Source: Enterocloster bolteae (GTDB lineage Bacteria > Bacillota > Clostridia > Lachnospirales > Lachnospiraceae). Taken from it: DNA of 64,000 nt. Shown one piece after another: positions 48,793-58,315 of this stretch; position 1 is the first letter of the stretch, and every line of letters begins with the position of its first letter. The DNA is taken from positions 3,844,001 to 3,908,000 of the forward strand of contig NZ_CP022464.2 in the NCBI RefSeq assembly GCF_002234575.2, given 5' to 3'. The translations under genes and the position numbers were made by a program. Under the pieces are notes generated by a model. The model saw only the letters and a list, made by a program, of their open reading frames with translations. It ran no database searches and was not told the DNA's origin.

Positions 48793-51042
48793 TTAACACT
48801 CCCCTATTTTCTGTTTTCTGTAATAATTAATCAGACATCCTGCGAGCAGAATATCCCGTTCTGTCTCCGTCAATCCTTCCAATGCAAGCGTGATGCCTCG
48901 GACATTGCCGTCACTTCCCAGTGTTCGGGCTGCAATACATTTCTTTCCTTCTAACAGAGCCTTGCGTATACCCTCAATAAATATATAATCCCCCTGTACA
49001 CAGTCAAATTTTTCCCTTCCATCCAGAGTAAAAGGAATAATGCCCCAATTAATACAATTACTGCGGTATCTCTTTGTTGCATACTCGAAACAGAGATTGG
49101 CAATTCCTCCAAGAACCTTCTGACAGGAGGCCGCTTGCTCTCTGGCCGAACCGTCCCCCGGTTTATTGGCAAACAAACAGGAACCGTAACCAGTACCTGC
49201 AATCATGTCTTCATCAATACCAAATCGGTTCATCACCTGAACCAGCTCCTCCGGCATTTTTCCCTGTTTTCTCTCCTCTTCCACTGCCTGAATGGACCGA
49301 CAGTACCCGGCATAACCGGGAACCCTTCTGCACAGCGCATATTCTGCCAGACGGATAGGATTAGACCGGTAGGAAGCCGTGTCGCCGGAAGGAATAAGTT
49401 CGTCCGTGGTTGTTACCGGGTCATGTATGACTGCGGAAAACCTCATCAGTATATTATCATGCAGTTCATCCATAGGTGGCCAATCCACGATATTAGGGCC
49501 GGTCACTAACCTCACAGACGCATCAGCCTTTCCATACCCGTAATAAACCCGCTTCTTATACACAGTCCCGTCAAAACAGTACTTTAGGTCCGGTATCTGG
49601 TAGTCCAAATCCGTGGCTGCTGTAATAACACCCTGATTGGCAGCAGTGGCTGCTATGGAACGTGCATCCATGAGAGCTACTGCGCAGTATTGCCCCTCAT
49701 CCGGTCTGCTTCCTTCCCTGTTAGGAAAATTCCTCGTAGCATGACGAATGGAAAAGGTATGTGTAGCTGGGATATCCCCATAGCCGGAACAGGAACCGCA
49801 GATACACGGTTTCATGATTGCTCCGGATGACAGCAGTTTCTCCGCTGCACCGGAACGAATCAGCGCCAGGTTAACCGGCATACTGGCCGGATATACAGTC
49901 ATGGAAAAACCATCCTTTCCCAAAGTGGCGTCTTTTAATATCTCAGCCGCCTCCTGTAGATTCTCAAACAAACCACCTGCGCATCCCGCTATGCTGCCCT
50001 GGTCAGCAATCACCCTTCCATCCTTAATTTTATGGGAAAGCTGAAGCTTATTCTTCCCAAAGAGCCGTTCTGCCTCCTGATCCACCTCCTCCAGCAGTTC
50101 TTTTGCCCTCTCGTTAAACTCATGAATCGTCACCGCGTTGCTGGGATGAAAGGGCAGGGCAATCATTGACTCAATGCGGCCTAAGTCGAGATAGATTACA
50201 CCGTCATAATAGGCTGGACTCCTGGCCTTCAACTTCCTGTAATCCCCGGGCCTTCCATGGTTCCTGTAATAGGCTTGGGTTATCTCGTCTGTCTCCCATA
50301 TGGAGGACAGGCAGGAAGTTTCTGTCATCATGGTATCAATATTGCACCTGTAATCCGCTGTAAGATTCTTAAGTCCGGGGCCTGTAAATTCCAGAATTTT
50401 GTTTTTTACAGTTCCGGGCTTAAAAAGTGCTGCCACCATAGCAAGGGCCACATCTTCAGGTCCCACACCTCTCTTTGTATTCCCGGTCACATAGCAGAGT
50501 ACCACCTCAGGAGATGGTATGTCATAAGTCCTTCCAAGCAGCTGCTTTACCAGCTCCGGTCCACCTTCCCCAAATCCCATTGTTCCCAGGGCACCATACC
50601 TTGAATGGCTGTCAGATCCAAGTATCATGCCGCCGCACGCAGACAGTTCCTCTCTCGCATATGCGTGCATGACAGCCAGGTTGGCCGGAACATAATTTCC
50701 GCCATACTTTTTTGCTGCCGTCAGCCCAAACACATGGTCATCCTCGTTAATCGTTCCCCCTACCGCACAAAGGCTGTTATGGCAGTTGGTCATCGCATAA
50801 GGCACGGGAAATTCCGTCATTCCGCTGCTTCTGGCTGTTTGAATGATTCCAACATAAGTAAGGTCCTGGGATATCAACGCATCAAATTTTATCTGCATCC
50901 TGTCCGGTTCCTCTGATATGCTGTGTGCCCGCAGAATCTGATAAGCAATGGTGTTCTCCCTGGCATCATCCGGTTGTATCCCGGCTTCTTTAACCAGACA
51001 TCCGTTGTCCAGGTATATACCATCCATCTGTATATCAAACAT
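48793..51042 (-). CDS. Aconitase-superfamily hydratase 1
   Basis: 749 residues in a single chain covering aconitase domains 1-3 plus swivel domain. 'GSDSHSRYGALGTMGFGEGG' gives the GSDSH substrate loop. Cluster Cys candidates are 'SIAGCAGG' and 'CICGSCSG', in the positions of the Cys-Thr-Asn and Cys-x-x-Cys of aconitase. 'RHATRNFPNREGS' is the usual Arg-Asn-Phe segment, and 'GDGSAREQAA' begins the swivel-domain active-site loop. It should hydrate/dehydrate a di- or tricarboxylate via a 4Fe-4S cluster. It is clearly a paralogue of hydratase 2. It heads the operon with the racemase-fold gene and symporter and has a sigma54 promoter. Confidence 0.88.
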   Translation of the reverse strand: MFDIQMDGIYLDNGCLVKEAGIQPDDARENTIAYQILRAHSISEEPDRMQIKFDALISQDLTYVGIIQTARSSGMTEFPVPYAMTNCHNSLCAVGGTINEDDHVFGLTAAKKYGGNYVPANLAVMHAYAREELSACGGMILGSDSHSRYGALGTMGFGEGGPELVKQLLGRTYDIPSPEVVLCYVTGNTKRGVGPEDVALAMVAALFKPGTVKNKILEFTGPGLKNLTADYRCNIDTMMTETSCLSSIWETDEITQAYYRNHGRPGDYRKLKARSPAYYDGVIYLDLGRIESMIALPFHPSNAVTIHEFNERAKELLEEVDQEAERLFGKNKLQLSHKIKDGRVIADQGSIAGCAGGLFENLQEAAEILKDATLGKDGFSMTVYPASMPVNLALIRSGAAEKLLSSGAIMKPCICGSCSGYGDIPATHTFSIRHATRNFPNREGSRPDEGQYCAVALMDARSIAATAANQGVITAATDLDYQIPDLKYCFDGTVYKKRVYYGYGKADASVRLVTGPNIVDWPPMDELHDNILMRFSAVIHDPVTTTDELIPSGDTASYRSNPIRLAEYALCRRVPGYAGYCRSIQAVEEERKQGKMPEELVQVMNRFGIDEDMIAGTGYGSCLFANKPGDGSAREQAASCQKVLGGIANLCFEYATKRYRSNCINWGIIPFTLDGREKFDCVQGDYIFIEGIRKALLEGKKCIAARTLGSDGNVRGITLALEGLTETERDILLAGCLINYYRKQKIGEC

Positions 51043-51077
51043 CTATTATCCGCCTCCTTTCTCATACTTGTATAAGA

Positions 51078-51094
51078 AGCAAATTTAATGCCAA
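51078..51094 (-). promoter_or_regulatory. Sigma54 (-24/-12) promoter of the hydratase 1 operon
   Basis: On the minus strand: TTGGCAT-TAAA-TTTGCT, i.e. TGGCAT-N5-TTGCT with GG and GC separated by exactly 10 bases. It ends 36 bases before the start codon. Confidence 0.85.
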
Positions 51095-51281
51095 TTTTTT
51101 TAATCTTTTTTTCATTATATTTGAACCATTACACAAGTCTTTTGTCATATGTTTTATCATTCGTTAAATTTTAAAACGTTTTTATGTTTTTAATGTTTAA
51201 TTTCAAAACACAATATGATAAACTGGATGTAGATTACGCTGCATTTGTGTTTTATATCTTTGTTATTCCGGGAGGAAGCTT

Positions 51282-53195
51282 ATGAAGAGTCATGAACTGA
51301 TGCTGATATCTGTTTACCCTGAAATGCTGGAGGATATCCAGGCGGTCTGCCAGACCATGCATATCGAACCTACCATTCTTCAATGGGAAATAGCCCAACA
51401 GGGACTTCTGGACAAGCTGAACCAGATGTTTTTGGAACTGCCTAAGCCCGATGTCATTATCAGCCGCGGGGCCACCGCAGGCATGATTGAACAATACTTC
51501 CCCGAAATCGTATCCATACGTGCTGAACCGGACAATCTGGAAATACTGGAGATACTAAACAAGGCACGGGAATATGGTTCACGAATCGGTCTTATTCTTT
51601 TTGATGAATACGTAGATCACTATAAGATTAAAACTGTAGAACATCTGTTAGATGTGGAAGAGGTACGTATCTATCCCTTCCGTTCCCGGGCTGATATCGA
51701 GTCCCAGGTTCTAAGAGGCAAACGGGACGGAATGGATGTAATGGTGGGCGGCGGAACCCTGGCCCTGCGCATGGGCAAACAATGTGGAATGAATGTATGC
51801 TTTGTCGAATCCGGAAGGCTGAGCTTAAAAAAAGCCATACGGCAGGCTGAATCCATTATATATGCCAGACAACGTGAAAAGCTGCAGCTGAAATGCTTCA
51901 GTTCTGCAGCTTCTTCCATCCAGGAGGGAATCCTCTCCACGGAGAACGGGACCATCGTGGTTGCCAATCAGGAAATGGGGCATATCCTAAATATCAATGA
52001 ACGGCTCATACTGAATAAAAAGGCAGAAGCTCTGCCGTCTTCCCTGATGGCTCCCTGTATACTCACATTCATGTTCCATGACACGGCAGATGACGGAATC
52101 CTGAAAATCAACGGGCAGAACTATTATGTTAAAAAAAGTACTGCCCGCAGCAAAACAAATCAGAGAATCATAGCCGTATTTCAGGGCACACACAACATTC
52201 AATACCAGGAACAAAGGGTTCGTTCAGAGCTGCGCAACAACGGCTTTATGGCAAAATACACTTTTGAGGACATCGTGGCGGAAAGCGCTCTGATGAAAAG
52301 CCTGATGGATAAAGCCAGACTGTATGCCTCCACCAACGCAGGAATCCTAATCAACGGAAACAGCGGTACCGGCAAGGAACTTCTGGCCCAGAGCATACAT
52401 AACGCAAGCCCCAGACACAATCAGCCCTTCGTGGCTGTCAACTGTGCAGCCATCCCCGCCTCCCTTCTGGAAAGCGAATTATTCGGTTATGAGGAAGGAG
52501 CATTTTCCGGAGCAAAAAAAGGAGGAAAGCGCGGACTGTTCGAATTGGCCCATAAAGGTACCATCTTTCTGGATGAAATCAATTCCATGCCCATTGAACT
52601 GCAGAGTGTTCTGCTGCGTACCATTCAGGAGAAAGAAATTCGAAGAGTAGGCGCTCAAAAAAATATCTATGTGGATATCCGCATCATCTCCGCCTGCAAC
52701 AAGAACATGGAAGAACTCATTGCGGACGGCAAATTCCGGGCCGACCTGTACTACCGCCTGAATACACTGAAGCTGACTATGCCCGACCTGGAGACCAGAA
52801 AAGAAGATATTCCGCCGCTGTGCGGATATTTCCTAAAACGCTATTCTGCCAAGTACAGTGTTCCAATTCCCGCTCTTTCCCCGGAAGACAGTGAGATTCT
52901 CCTCAAACGCAGCTGGCCGGGTAATGTCAGGGAACTGGAAAACACCATGCACCGCTATGTCATCTTAAGCAGCCTGCAGCATTGCTCTGTAAATGACTGT
53001 CTGGATGGAACCCCGCCGGAGCAGGCTGCATCCTCCGGAGCTTCGCAGCCACCGTTAGAAGGTACATTGGCCCAGATGGAGCTGGCCCTTATCCGGAAGT
53101 GCCTGGAGGAAAATCACGGCAGCCGTGAAAAAACGGCTAAGCAGCTGGGCATTTCACGCTCAACTCTCTGGAAGAAGCTGTCACAGCAGGCTTGA
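51282..53195 (+). CDS. PrpR-type sigma54-dependent transcriptional activator
   Basis: 637 residues behind GGGAGGA. Residues 1-195 form a PrpR_N sensor domain ('PDVIISRGATAGMIEQ', 'VGGGTLALRMGKQCGM', with helix 'KKAIRQAESIIYA'). Residues 205-300 are PAS-like. The AAA+ domain is at about 325-555: Walker A 'NGNSGTGKE' (358-366), sigma54-contact loop GAFSGA (406-411, Ser for the usual Thr) and Walker B 'IFLDE'. A Fis-type helix-turn-helix ends the protein ('TAKQLGISRSTLWKKL'). It should activate the -24/-12 promoters of both flanking hydratase genes in response to a ligand of the PrpR_N domain. Its stop lies 4 bases from that of convergent hydratase 2. Confidence 0.92.
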   Translation: MKSHELMLISVYPEMLEDIQAVCQTMHIEPTILQWEIAQQGLLDKLNQMFLELPKPDVIISRGATAGMIEQYFPEIVSIRAEPDNLEILEILNKAREYGSRIGLILFDEYVDHYKIKTVEHLLDVEEVRIYPFRSRADIESQVLRGKRDGMDVMVGGGTLALRMGKQCGMNVCFVESGRLSLKKAIRQAESIIYARQREKLQLKCFSSAASSIQEGILSTENGTIVVANQEMGHILNINERLILNKKAEALPSSLMAPCILTFMFHDTADDGILKINGQNYYVKKSTARSKTNQRIIAVFQGTHNIQYQEQRVRSELRNNGFMAKYTFEDIVAESALMKSLMDKARLYASTNAGILINGNSGTGKELLAQSIHNASPRHNQPFVAVNCAAIPASLLESELFGYEEGAFSGAKKGGKRGLFELAHKGTIFLDEINSMPIELQSVLLRTIQEKEIRRVGAQKNIYVDIRIISACNKNMEELIADGKFRADLYYRLNTLKLTMPDLETRKEDIPPLCGYFLKRYSAKYSVPIPALSPEDSEILLKRSWPGNVRELENTMHRYVILSSLQHCSVNDCLDGTPPEQAASSGASQPPLEGTLAQMELALIRKCLEENHGSREKTAKQLGISRSTLWKKLSQQA

Positions 53196-53199
53196 CGGA

Positions 53200-55422
53200 C
53201 TACCTGATACTGCGGTAATAATTAATCATGCCTCCCAGTACCAGCATCCTGCGCTCCTCCTCTGTCATTTCCCCTATGGACAGCCGGACCTTCTCTCCTG
53301 TTTTCAGTATGATTCCCTCTAGCTGCTCCTCTCCCATCCTTATCTTCCCGGATGCGTCCGGCAGCAGCAGATAATCTCCCTTTTTCAGGTCCGGCCTTTC
53401 CTTACAGGACAAAGGTATAAGTCCCCAGCTGATGCAGTTGGAACGATAACGCTTAGTGCTGTATTCTATTGCCAGATTAGCCCATCCCCCCAGAACCTTC
53501 TGGTTGCTGGCCGCCTGTTCTCTGCTGCTTCCGTCACCAATCTTATCACTGATTAGGAGACTGCCGTAAGAAATATCCTTCATCTCCGACCCTAACATGG
53601 TGCAGACCTGTTCCAGAACAGAACGTGTCCCTGTATTTTCATTCTCCAGGGCATCTCGGATATTTCCTGCATACTCCACATATTCCTGGTCCTTACTTAT
53701 AAGGGTATAGGCTGCAATCTTCTCGGGGTTGCTTCGAAGAGAGGAGGCTTCCCCGCTTGGACACAATTCATCTGTAGTAATGCTTCCTTCAAAACAGGCT
53801 GCTGCCTTTAACAACACGTGCTTCCTCATCTCAGAAAAATCAGGCCAGTCCTTGATATTTGGTCCCTTGGGCACATGAATGCAGGGGTTGGGACAGCCAA
53901 ATCCATTATATACGCCTCCCCTATATATGGTATTCTCGAAATGATAATCAAATTTTCTATATACAGTATCCATCTCCGTAGCTGCTGTGAGGAGGCCTCC
54001 ATTGCGTACAGTGGAAGCAATACTCCTGGCATCCATAAGCGCAGTAGCACTAAGCTGTCCGCTGTCTGTCTTAGATCCCTCCCGGCTGTAATAATTGCGG
54101 GATACATGCCGGATACCTAATGTATTATTGGCCGGCACATCCACGGTGCCGAAGCAGGGACCGCAGATACACGGCCGTATGGTGACTCCTGACAGCAGGA
54201 GACGTTCAGCCACTCCCTGCCGCATAGTTTCCAAAAATACAGGCTGGCTGGCCGGATAAATGCCCAGGCTGATGCCGTCTCCTGATATCTTATATCCATC
54301 CAATATATCTGCTACGGCTGCTATATTATCAAAAGTACCACCGGCACATCCCGCAATGGATGCCTGCTGAACCATCAGTCTCTTATTCTTTATCTTATCC
54401 CTCAAAGTGTAGGTTAATCCGCTGCGCATATACGCATCCTTCTCTACAGACTCCAGTACCCCATCCAGGTATGCGCGATCCCTGCACAATTCCCTGATAG
54501 AATATACATTACTGGGATGGAACGGAAGTGCAATCATGGGTTCCATACTACTCAGGTCAATTTCAATTAAACCGTCATACAGGGCGTCTCCTGTGGGTTC
54601 CAGTTTTTCATACGCATCCTCCCTTCCATGTATAGCCAGCCACTCCCTGACGGTTTCATCGGTCATCCATATACTGGAAAGGGCTGCGGTCTCTGTGGTC
54701 ATCACATCAATACCCATCCGGTATTCCATGGAAAGATTAGCAATTCCATCTCCTACCACTTCAAGAATCTTATTCTTACAGAAACCACAGTCAAAGACTG
54801 CTCCTATCAGAGTAAGGGCTACATCCATAGGCCCCACACCCGGTACAGGAGCTCCACTCAGTTTCACAGCTATGACAGGAGGACGTCTTATGTCATAAGT
54901 GCTTCCCAGAGCCTGTCTGGCAATCTCTGTCCCCCCTTCTCCGATTCCCATAGTACCAAGGCAGCCATAACGGGTATGGCTGTCACTTCCAAGGATCATT
55001 CTGCCTCCCCCTGCCGCACATTCCCTCATATACTGATGAATAACAGCTGTATATGGCGGCACAAAAATACCACCCAGCTTTTTCATGCACCCTAATCCGT
55101 AGGCGTGGTCATCATTATTAATGGTGCCGCCTGTAGCTGCCAGTGTATTGTGGCAATTGGTCAGTATCCACGGGATGGCAAGAGGCCTCTCCCCAACCGC
55201 GCAAAGCTCCTGAAGGATGCTGGTATAATTATCATCCGGGCTTACAAGCATATCAAATTTCAGGTAAAGATTTTCCATATCCGGGCCTTCATTATGGGCT
55301 TCAAGAATCCTCCATGCCATGGTGTGGGACCTGGCCGTTTCTATATCTGCGCAGTAATCACAGGCACGGACAAACGTTCCATCAGCCAGGCGGACAAAGG
55401 GTTCTTTTTTCAACTGAATCAT
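53200..55422 (-). CDS. Aconitase-superfamily hydratase 2
   Basis: 740 residues, paralogue of hydratase 1 over its whole length. 'GSDSHTRYGCLGTMGIGEGG', 'SIAGCAGGTFDN', 'CICGPCFG', 'RHVSRNYYSREGS' and 'IGDGSSREQAA' are the same landmarks. The Asn-Phe before the Arg-Glu-Gly is Asn-Tyr here, a small active-site difference that may mark another substrate. It is monocistronic, with its own sigma54 promoter at 55492-55508, and is convergent with the activator gene. The substrate is unknown; aconitase relatives hydrate citrate, methylcitrate, maleate-type and homoaconitate-type acids. Confidence 0.88.
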   Translation of the reverse strand: MIQLKKEPFVRLADGTFVRACDYCADIETARSHTMAWRILEAHNEGPDMENLYLKFDMLVSPDDNYTSILQELCAVGERPLAIPWILTNCHNTLAATGGTINNDDHAYGLGCMKKLGGIFVPPYTAVIHQYMRECAAGGGRMILGSDSHTRYGCLGTMGIGEGGTEIARQALGSTYDIRRPPVIAVKLSGAPVPGVGPMDVALTLIGAVFDCGFCKNKILEVVGDGIANLSMEYRMGIDVMTTETAALSSIWMTDETVREWLAIHGREDAYEKLEPTGDALYDGLIEIDLSSMEPMIALPFHPSNVYSIRELCRDRAYLDGVLESVEKDAYMRSGLTYTLRDKIKNKRLMVQQASIAGCAGGTFDNIAAVADILDGYKISGDGISLGIYPASQPVFLETMRQGVAERLLLSGVTIRPCICGPCFGTVDVPANNTLGIRHVSRNYYSREGSKTDSGQLSATALMDARSIASTVRNGGLLTAATEMDTVYRKFDYHFENTIYRGGVYNGFGCPNPCIHVPKGPNIKDWPDFSEMRKHVLLKAAACFEGSITTDELCPSGEASSLRSNPEKIAAYTLISKDQEYVEYAGNIRDALENENTGTRSVLEQVCTMLGSEMKDISYGSLLISDKIGDGSSREQAASNQKVLGGWANLAIEYSTKRYRSNCISWGLIPLSCKERPDLKKGDYLLLPDASGKIRMGEEQLEGIILKTGEKVRLSIGEMTEEERRMLVLGGMINYYRSIR

Positions 55423-55491
55423 GTGGCATTCCTCTCTTTCATCAATGTTTGAACCTGTCTTAAATATTAAATACTGTCATCTTTAATATAG

Positions 55492-55508
55492 AGCAATTCT
55501 CATGCCAA
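55492..55508 (-). promoter_or_regulatory. Sigma54 (-24/-12) promoter of hydratase 2
   Basis: On the minus strand: TTGGCAT-GAGAA-TTGCT, GG and GC exactly 10 bases apart, 70 bases before the start codon. Same -24 half-site as the promoter of hydratase 1. Confidence 0.85.
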
Positions 55509-55587
55509 ATTCCACAGCAGCACATGTCCAATCTCCCTGGTAAAACAGTAAAAAACAAAAAACTCTTCCTTCAACTGCCCCCAAAAC

Positions 55588-55612
55588 AAAAAAAGCGCCC
55601 GGTCACCCGGGC
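55588..55612 (-). terminator. Terminator of the OPT-PqqD transcript
   Basis: Stem GCCCGG-N4-CCGGGC followed on the minus strand by seven T, 21 bases after the PqqD-like stop. Confidence 0.8.
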
Positions 55613-55632
55613 ATCCCACATCTCATTTTTTC

Positions 55633-55983
55633 CTATTTTCCAAATATCACAAAACGGTTATCCCTTAACATCTTCACAAACTTGGCCAGCCGTTCATACA
55701 GCGGCTCGGCCTGGTCTCCGAATTCTTCCCTGACCAGCGCTCCAATGGCAATGATATTTCTGTTTCCATCCATCTGCTTCCAGACAAAGCTTCCGAACCG
55801 GTCCAGCTTTACATGGCTCACCCTGGGCGTGACCCACAGCTTCTGGGCCAGCTTATCAAAGATTCCCTTGTGCACCATATCCACGGTCACGATTCCCTGC
55901 TGGTCCTCTTTCCATGAGAACTCAGGGTTTCTGACCGGTACCTTTTCCAGATAATTCTGGTCTTTTTTCTTATTGAAGCCCAA
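55633..55983 (-). CDS. PqqD-like protein
   Basis: 116 residues from a TTG at 55981-55983 preceded by GGAAGGA; an ATG at 56001 has a site touching it and is less likely. After a basic start ('GFNKKKDQNYLEKVPVRNP') comes a beta-rich segment. The PqqD-type helical end follows ('LDRFGSFVWKQMDGNRNI', 'ALVREEFGDQAEPLYERLAKFVKML'). PqqD-like folds are peptide chaperones of radical-SAM systems, but this Lachnospiraceae group occurs without them. The gene follows the OPT transporter on one transcript, hinting at a link to peptide or metallophore transport. Confidence 0.7.
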   Translation of the reverse strand: MGFNKKKDQNYLEKVPVRNPEFSWKEDQQGIVTVDMVHKGIFDKLAQKLWVTPRVSHVKLDRFGSFVWKQMDGNRNIIAIGALVREEFGDQAEPLYERLAKFVKMLRDNRFVIFGK

Positions 55984-56085
55984 TGTAATCCTTCCTTCCA
56001 TCTCCTGCTGTTCATAAACATGCACAGGGCGCCAGGATTCCTGACACCCCATGCACACAGAACCCGCACTGTTATACCAGTATGG

Positions 56086-58032
56086 TTATTTCCTGTTCTC
56101 TTTATGCCAGATGGTAAATTTACACATGGTAAGCATCAGTAACCCAAAGACAATAAGTGATACAATCTTTGCCGCCGGACTTACCAGAAAAGCACCTAAG
56201 CCGTTATCCAGGGCAGACAGATTGATAAAATCGCCCAGATACCCGCCCCGCGCGCTTGCAAGGGGGATGATGGCGAATACAGCCAGCAGGATTCCGACCA
56301 GACCTTCTCCCGCAATCATGCCCGATGTATAGAGCACGCCCCGGTCAATGGCCTCTTTCTTATCCTCCTCCTTTGCGTATTTACGCTTTTCATACCAGTG
56401 GCGGATGAGTCCACCCACCATGATGGCTGCCGTGGTCCTCAGAGGCAGATATAAACCTACTGCTACCGGCATTACCGGTATCCCAAGGATCTCAATGACA
56501 ACGGCAATGGCTGCTCCTGCCAGAATCATGTTCCATGGAAGGTTGCCGTCCATGACGCCCTCTACCACAGTCTTCATAATCATGGCCTGAGGAGCCGGAA
56601 GTTCCGCCGAGCCATAGCCCCAGGCCTGGTTCAGAAGGTAAAGTACGCCGCCGATGGCAATGGCAGAAGAAACCACGCCAATCAGCTCTCCCATCTGCTG
56701 GTTCCTTGGAGTGGAGCCAACCAGATAACCTGTTTTTAAATCCTGGGAGGTATCCCCGGCAATAGCTGCAATAACGCAGATAACACCGCCGATGGAGATA
56801 ACGCCCATCATGCTCTCATGGGTGGCGCCGGACACGGCTTTAAGCACCAGCGCCGATACCAGAAGTGTGGCAATGGCCATACCGGATACCGGGTTATTGG
56901 AGGATCCGACCAATCCCACCAGACGTGAGGACACGGCCGCAAACAGGAAACCAAACACTGCAATCAGCATGGCGCCCACAAAATTTACAGGAACAGCCGG
57001 CACCAGCCATATGATTACCACGGCAATGAGGACGCCTATGAGTACCACATTCATAGGAATATCCCTGTCCGTGCGCAGAGTGGAAGCCTGACGTCCGCCC
57101 TTTAAGTCCCGCATGGCATCCCTGAAGGTATTTACAATCATGGGAAGGGACTTAATCAGGCTTATGATGCCTGCCGCTGCCACGGCGCCGGCGCCGATGT
57201 AACGGATATAAGAGCCCCACATAGCCTGGCTGCTCATCTCGCTGATCAGCACATCAGCCGGTGCAAAGGGCGCTGTGAGTCCGCTTCCGAACAGCTTGAT
57301 AATGGGCATCAGAATCAGCCATGATATAATGCCTCCCGAAAACATGTAGGAGGAAATCTTTGGACCGCAGATGTAGCCCACTCCCGCAAGGGCAGGAAGC
57401 ACGGAAATACCCACGCCTCCGCCGTATTTTTGGATATCATAATCCACATCGCTGGGGAACAGCTTCAGGCCGTCAGCCACAAACTTGTACAAAGCGGCAA
57501 TTCCCATGCCCGCAAATACAACGCCTGCCTTGGAACCGCCCTGCTCTCCCGCAATCAGTACCTCGGCACACGCCTGGCCTTCCGGATAGGGAAGCACCCC
57601 GTGCTCCTTCACAATCAGCGCCTGGCGCAGAGGAATCATAAACAGCACGCCCAGCACGCCTCCGCACAGCGCAATCAGCGCAATCTCAACCAGGGAAGGC
57701 GCGCCCTCTCCCCACTCACTCATCCACATAAACAGGGCAGGCAGGGTAAAGATGGCTCCTGCTGCCACAGATTCACCGGCAGAACCAATGGTCTGCACCA
57801 TGTTGTTTTCCAGAATAGAATCCCTTCTGAGGATTACCCGGATAACGCCCATGGAGATAACTGCCGCAGGTATGGATGCGGACACGGTCATACCGACGCG
57901 AAGGCCCAGATAAGCATTGGCAGCACCAAAGAGAACAGCCAGAAGGATACCCAGGATCACAGAAACCGCGGTTACTTCCGGAACCACCTTGTCCGCCGGT
58001 ATAAATGGTTTAAAACCATTTTCATCTTTCAT
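56086..58032 (-). CDS. OPT family oligopeptide (or metal-chelate) transporter
   Basis: 648 residues from the ATG at 58030-58032 behind AAAGGAG; a longer frame would cover the leader hairpin. There are about 14-16 membrane helices. OPT signatures include 'GAANAYLGLRVGMTVSASIP', read as the conserved Asn-Ala-Tyr-Leu-Gly-Leu-x-x-Gly motif, 'PYPEGQACAEVL' and 'GDTSQDLKTGYLVG'. The Asp-x-x-x-x-Asp-x-Lys-x-Gly motif is characteristic of the family. It imports oligopeptides or metal complexes. Its transcript starts with a long hairpin (58092-58132), and the PqqD-like gene follows. Confidence 0.94.
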   Translation of the reverse strand: MKDENGFKPFIPADKVVPEVTAVSVILGILLAVLFGAANAYLGLRVGMTVSASIPAAVISMGVIRVILRRDSILENNMVQTIGSAGESVAAGAIFTLPALFMWMSEWGEGAPSLVEIALIALCGGVLGVLFMIPLRQALIVKEHGVLPYPEGQACAEVLIAGEQGGSKAGVVFAGMGIAALYKFVADGLKLFPSDVDYDIQKYGGGVGISVLPALAGVGYICGPKISSYMFSGGIISWLILMPIIKLFGSGLTAPFAPADVLISEMSSQAMWGSYIRYIGAGAVAAAGIISLIKSLPMIVNTFRDAMRDLKGGRQASTLRTDRDIPMNVVLIGVLIAVVIIWLVPAVPVNFVGAMLIAVFGFLFAAVSSRLVGLVGSSNNPVSGMAIATLLVSALVLKAVSGATHESMMGVISIGGVICVIAAIAGDTSQDLKTGYLVGSTPRNQQMGELIGVVSSAIAIGGVLYLLNQAWGYGSAELPAPQAMIMKTVVEGVMDGNLPWNMILAGAAIAVVIEILGIPVMPVAVGLYLPLRTTAAIMVGGLIRHWYEKRKYAKEEDKKEAIDRGVLYTSGMIAGEGLVGILLAVFAIIPLASARGGYLGDFINLSALDNGLGAFLVSPAAKIVSLIVFGLLMLTMCKFTIWHKENRK

Positions 58033-58091
58033 GTATCTATCGCTCCTTTCGTATTGACCACATAAAAACCGGATATTTGGGCTCTTACGTG

Positions 58092-58148
58092 AGATACAAG
58101 CCAACCCTGCCGAGACAGGACGGCTTGTATCTTATCCCCGTAATTATA
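58092..58148 (-). promoter_or_regulatory. OPT promoter -10 and 5' leader hairpin
   Basis: A TATAAT at 58143-58148 (minus strand) has no good -35. From about the fourth transcribed base the leader forms a perfect 11-bp stem (AGATACAAGCC, 58092-58102 with 58122-58132) with an inner CCTG/CAGG stem. The hairpin ends about 60 bases before the start codon. It may stabilise or regulate the mRNA. Confidence 0.55.
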
Positions 58149-58315
58149 GCATCCTTCAGAAAAAATTTCCACAATTTTTGTGTAAATGGTAAGAATTGCA
58201 TTAATTTTTTTAATTTTTCCATCATTTTTATTTAATAAAACGGCCACATAACCTTACAAAACAAAGTGTTTTCTCTGTTTTGTGGCCTGTGGCCGGAAAA
58301 AATTTCCGAAATCCA

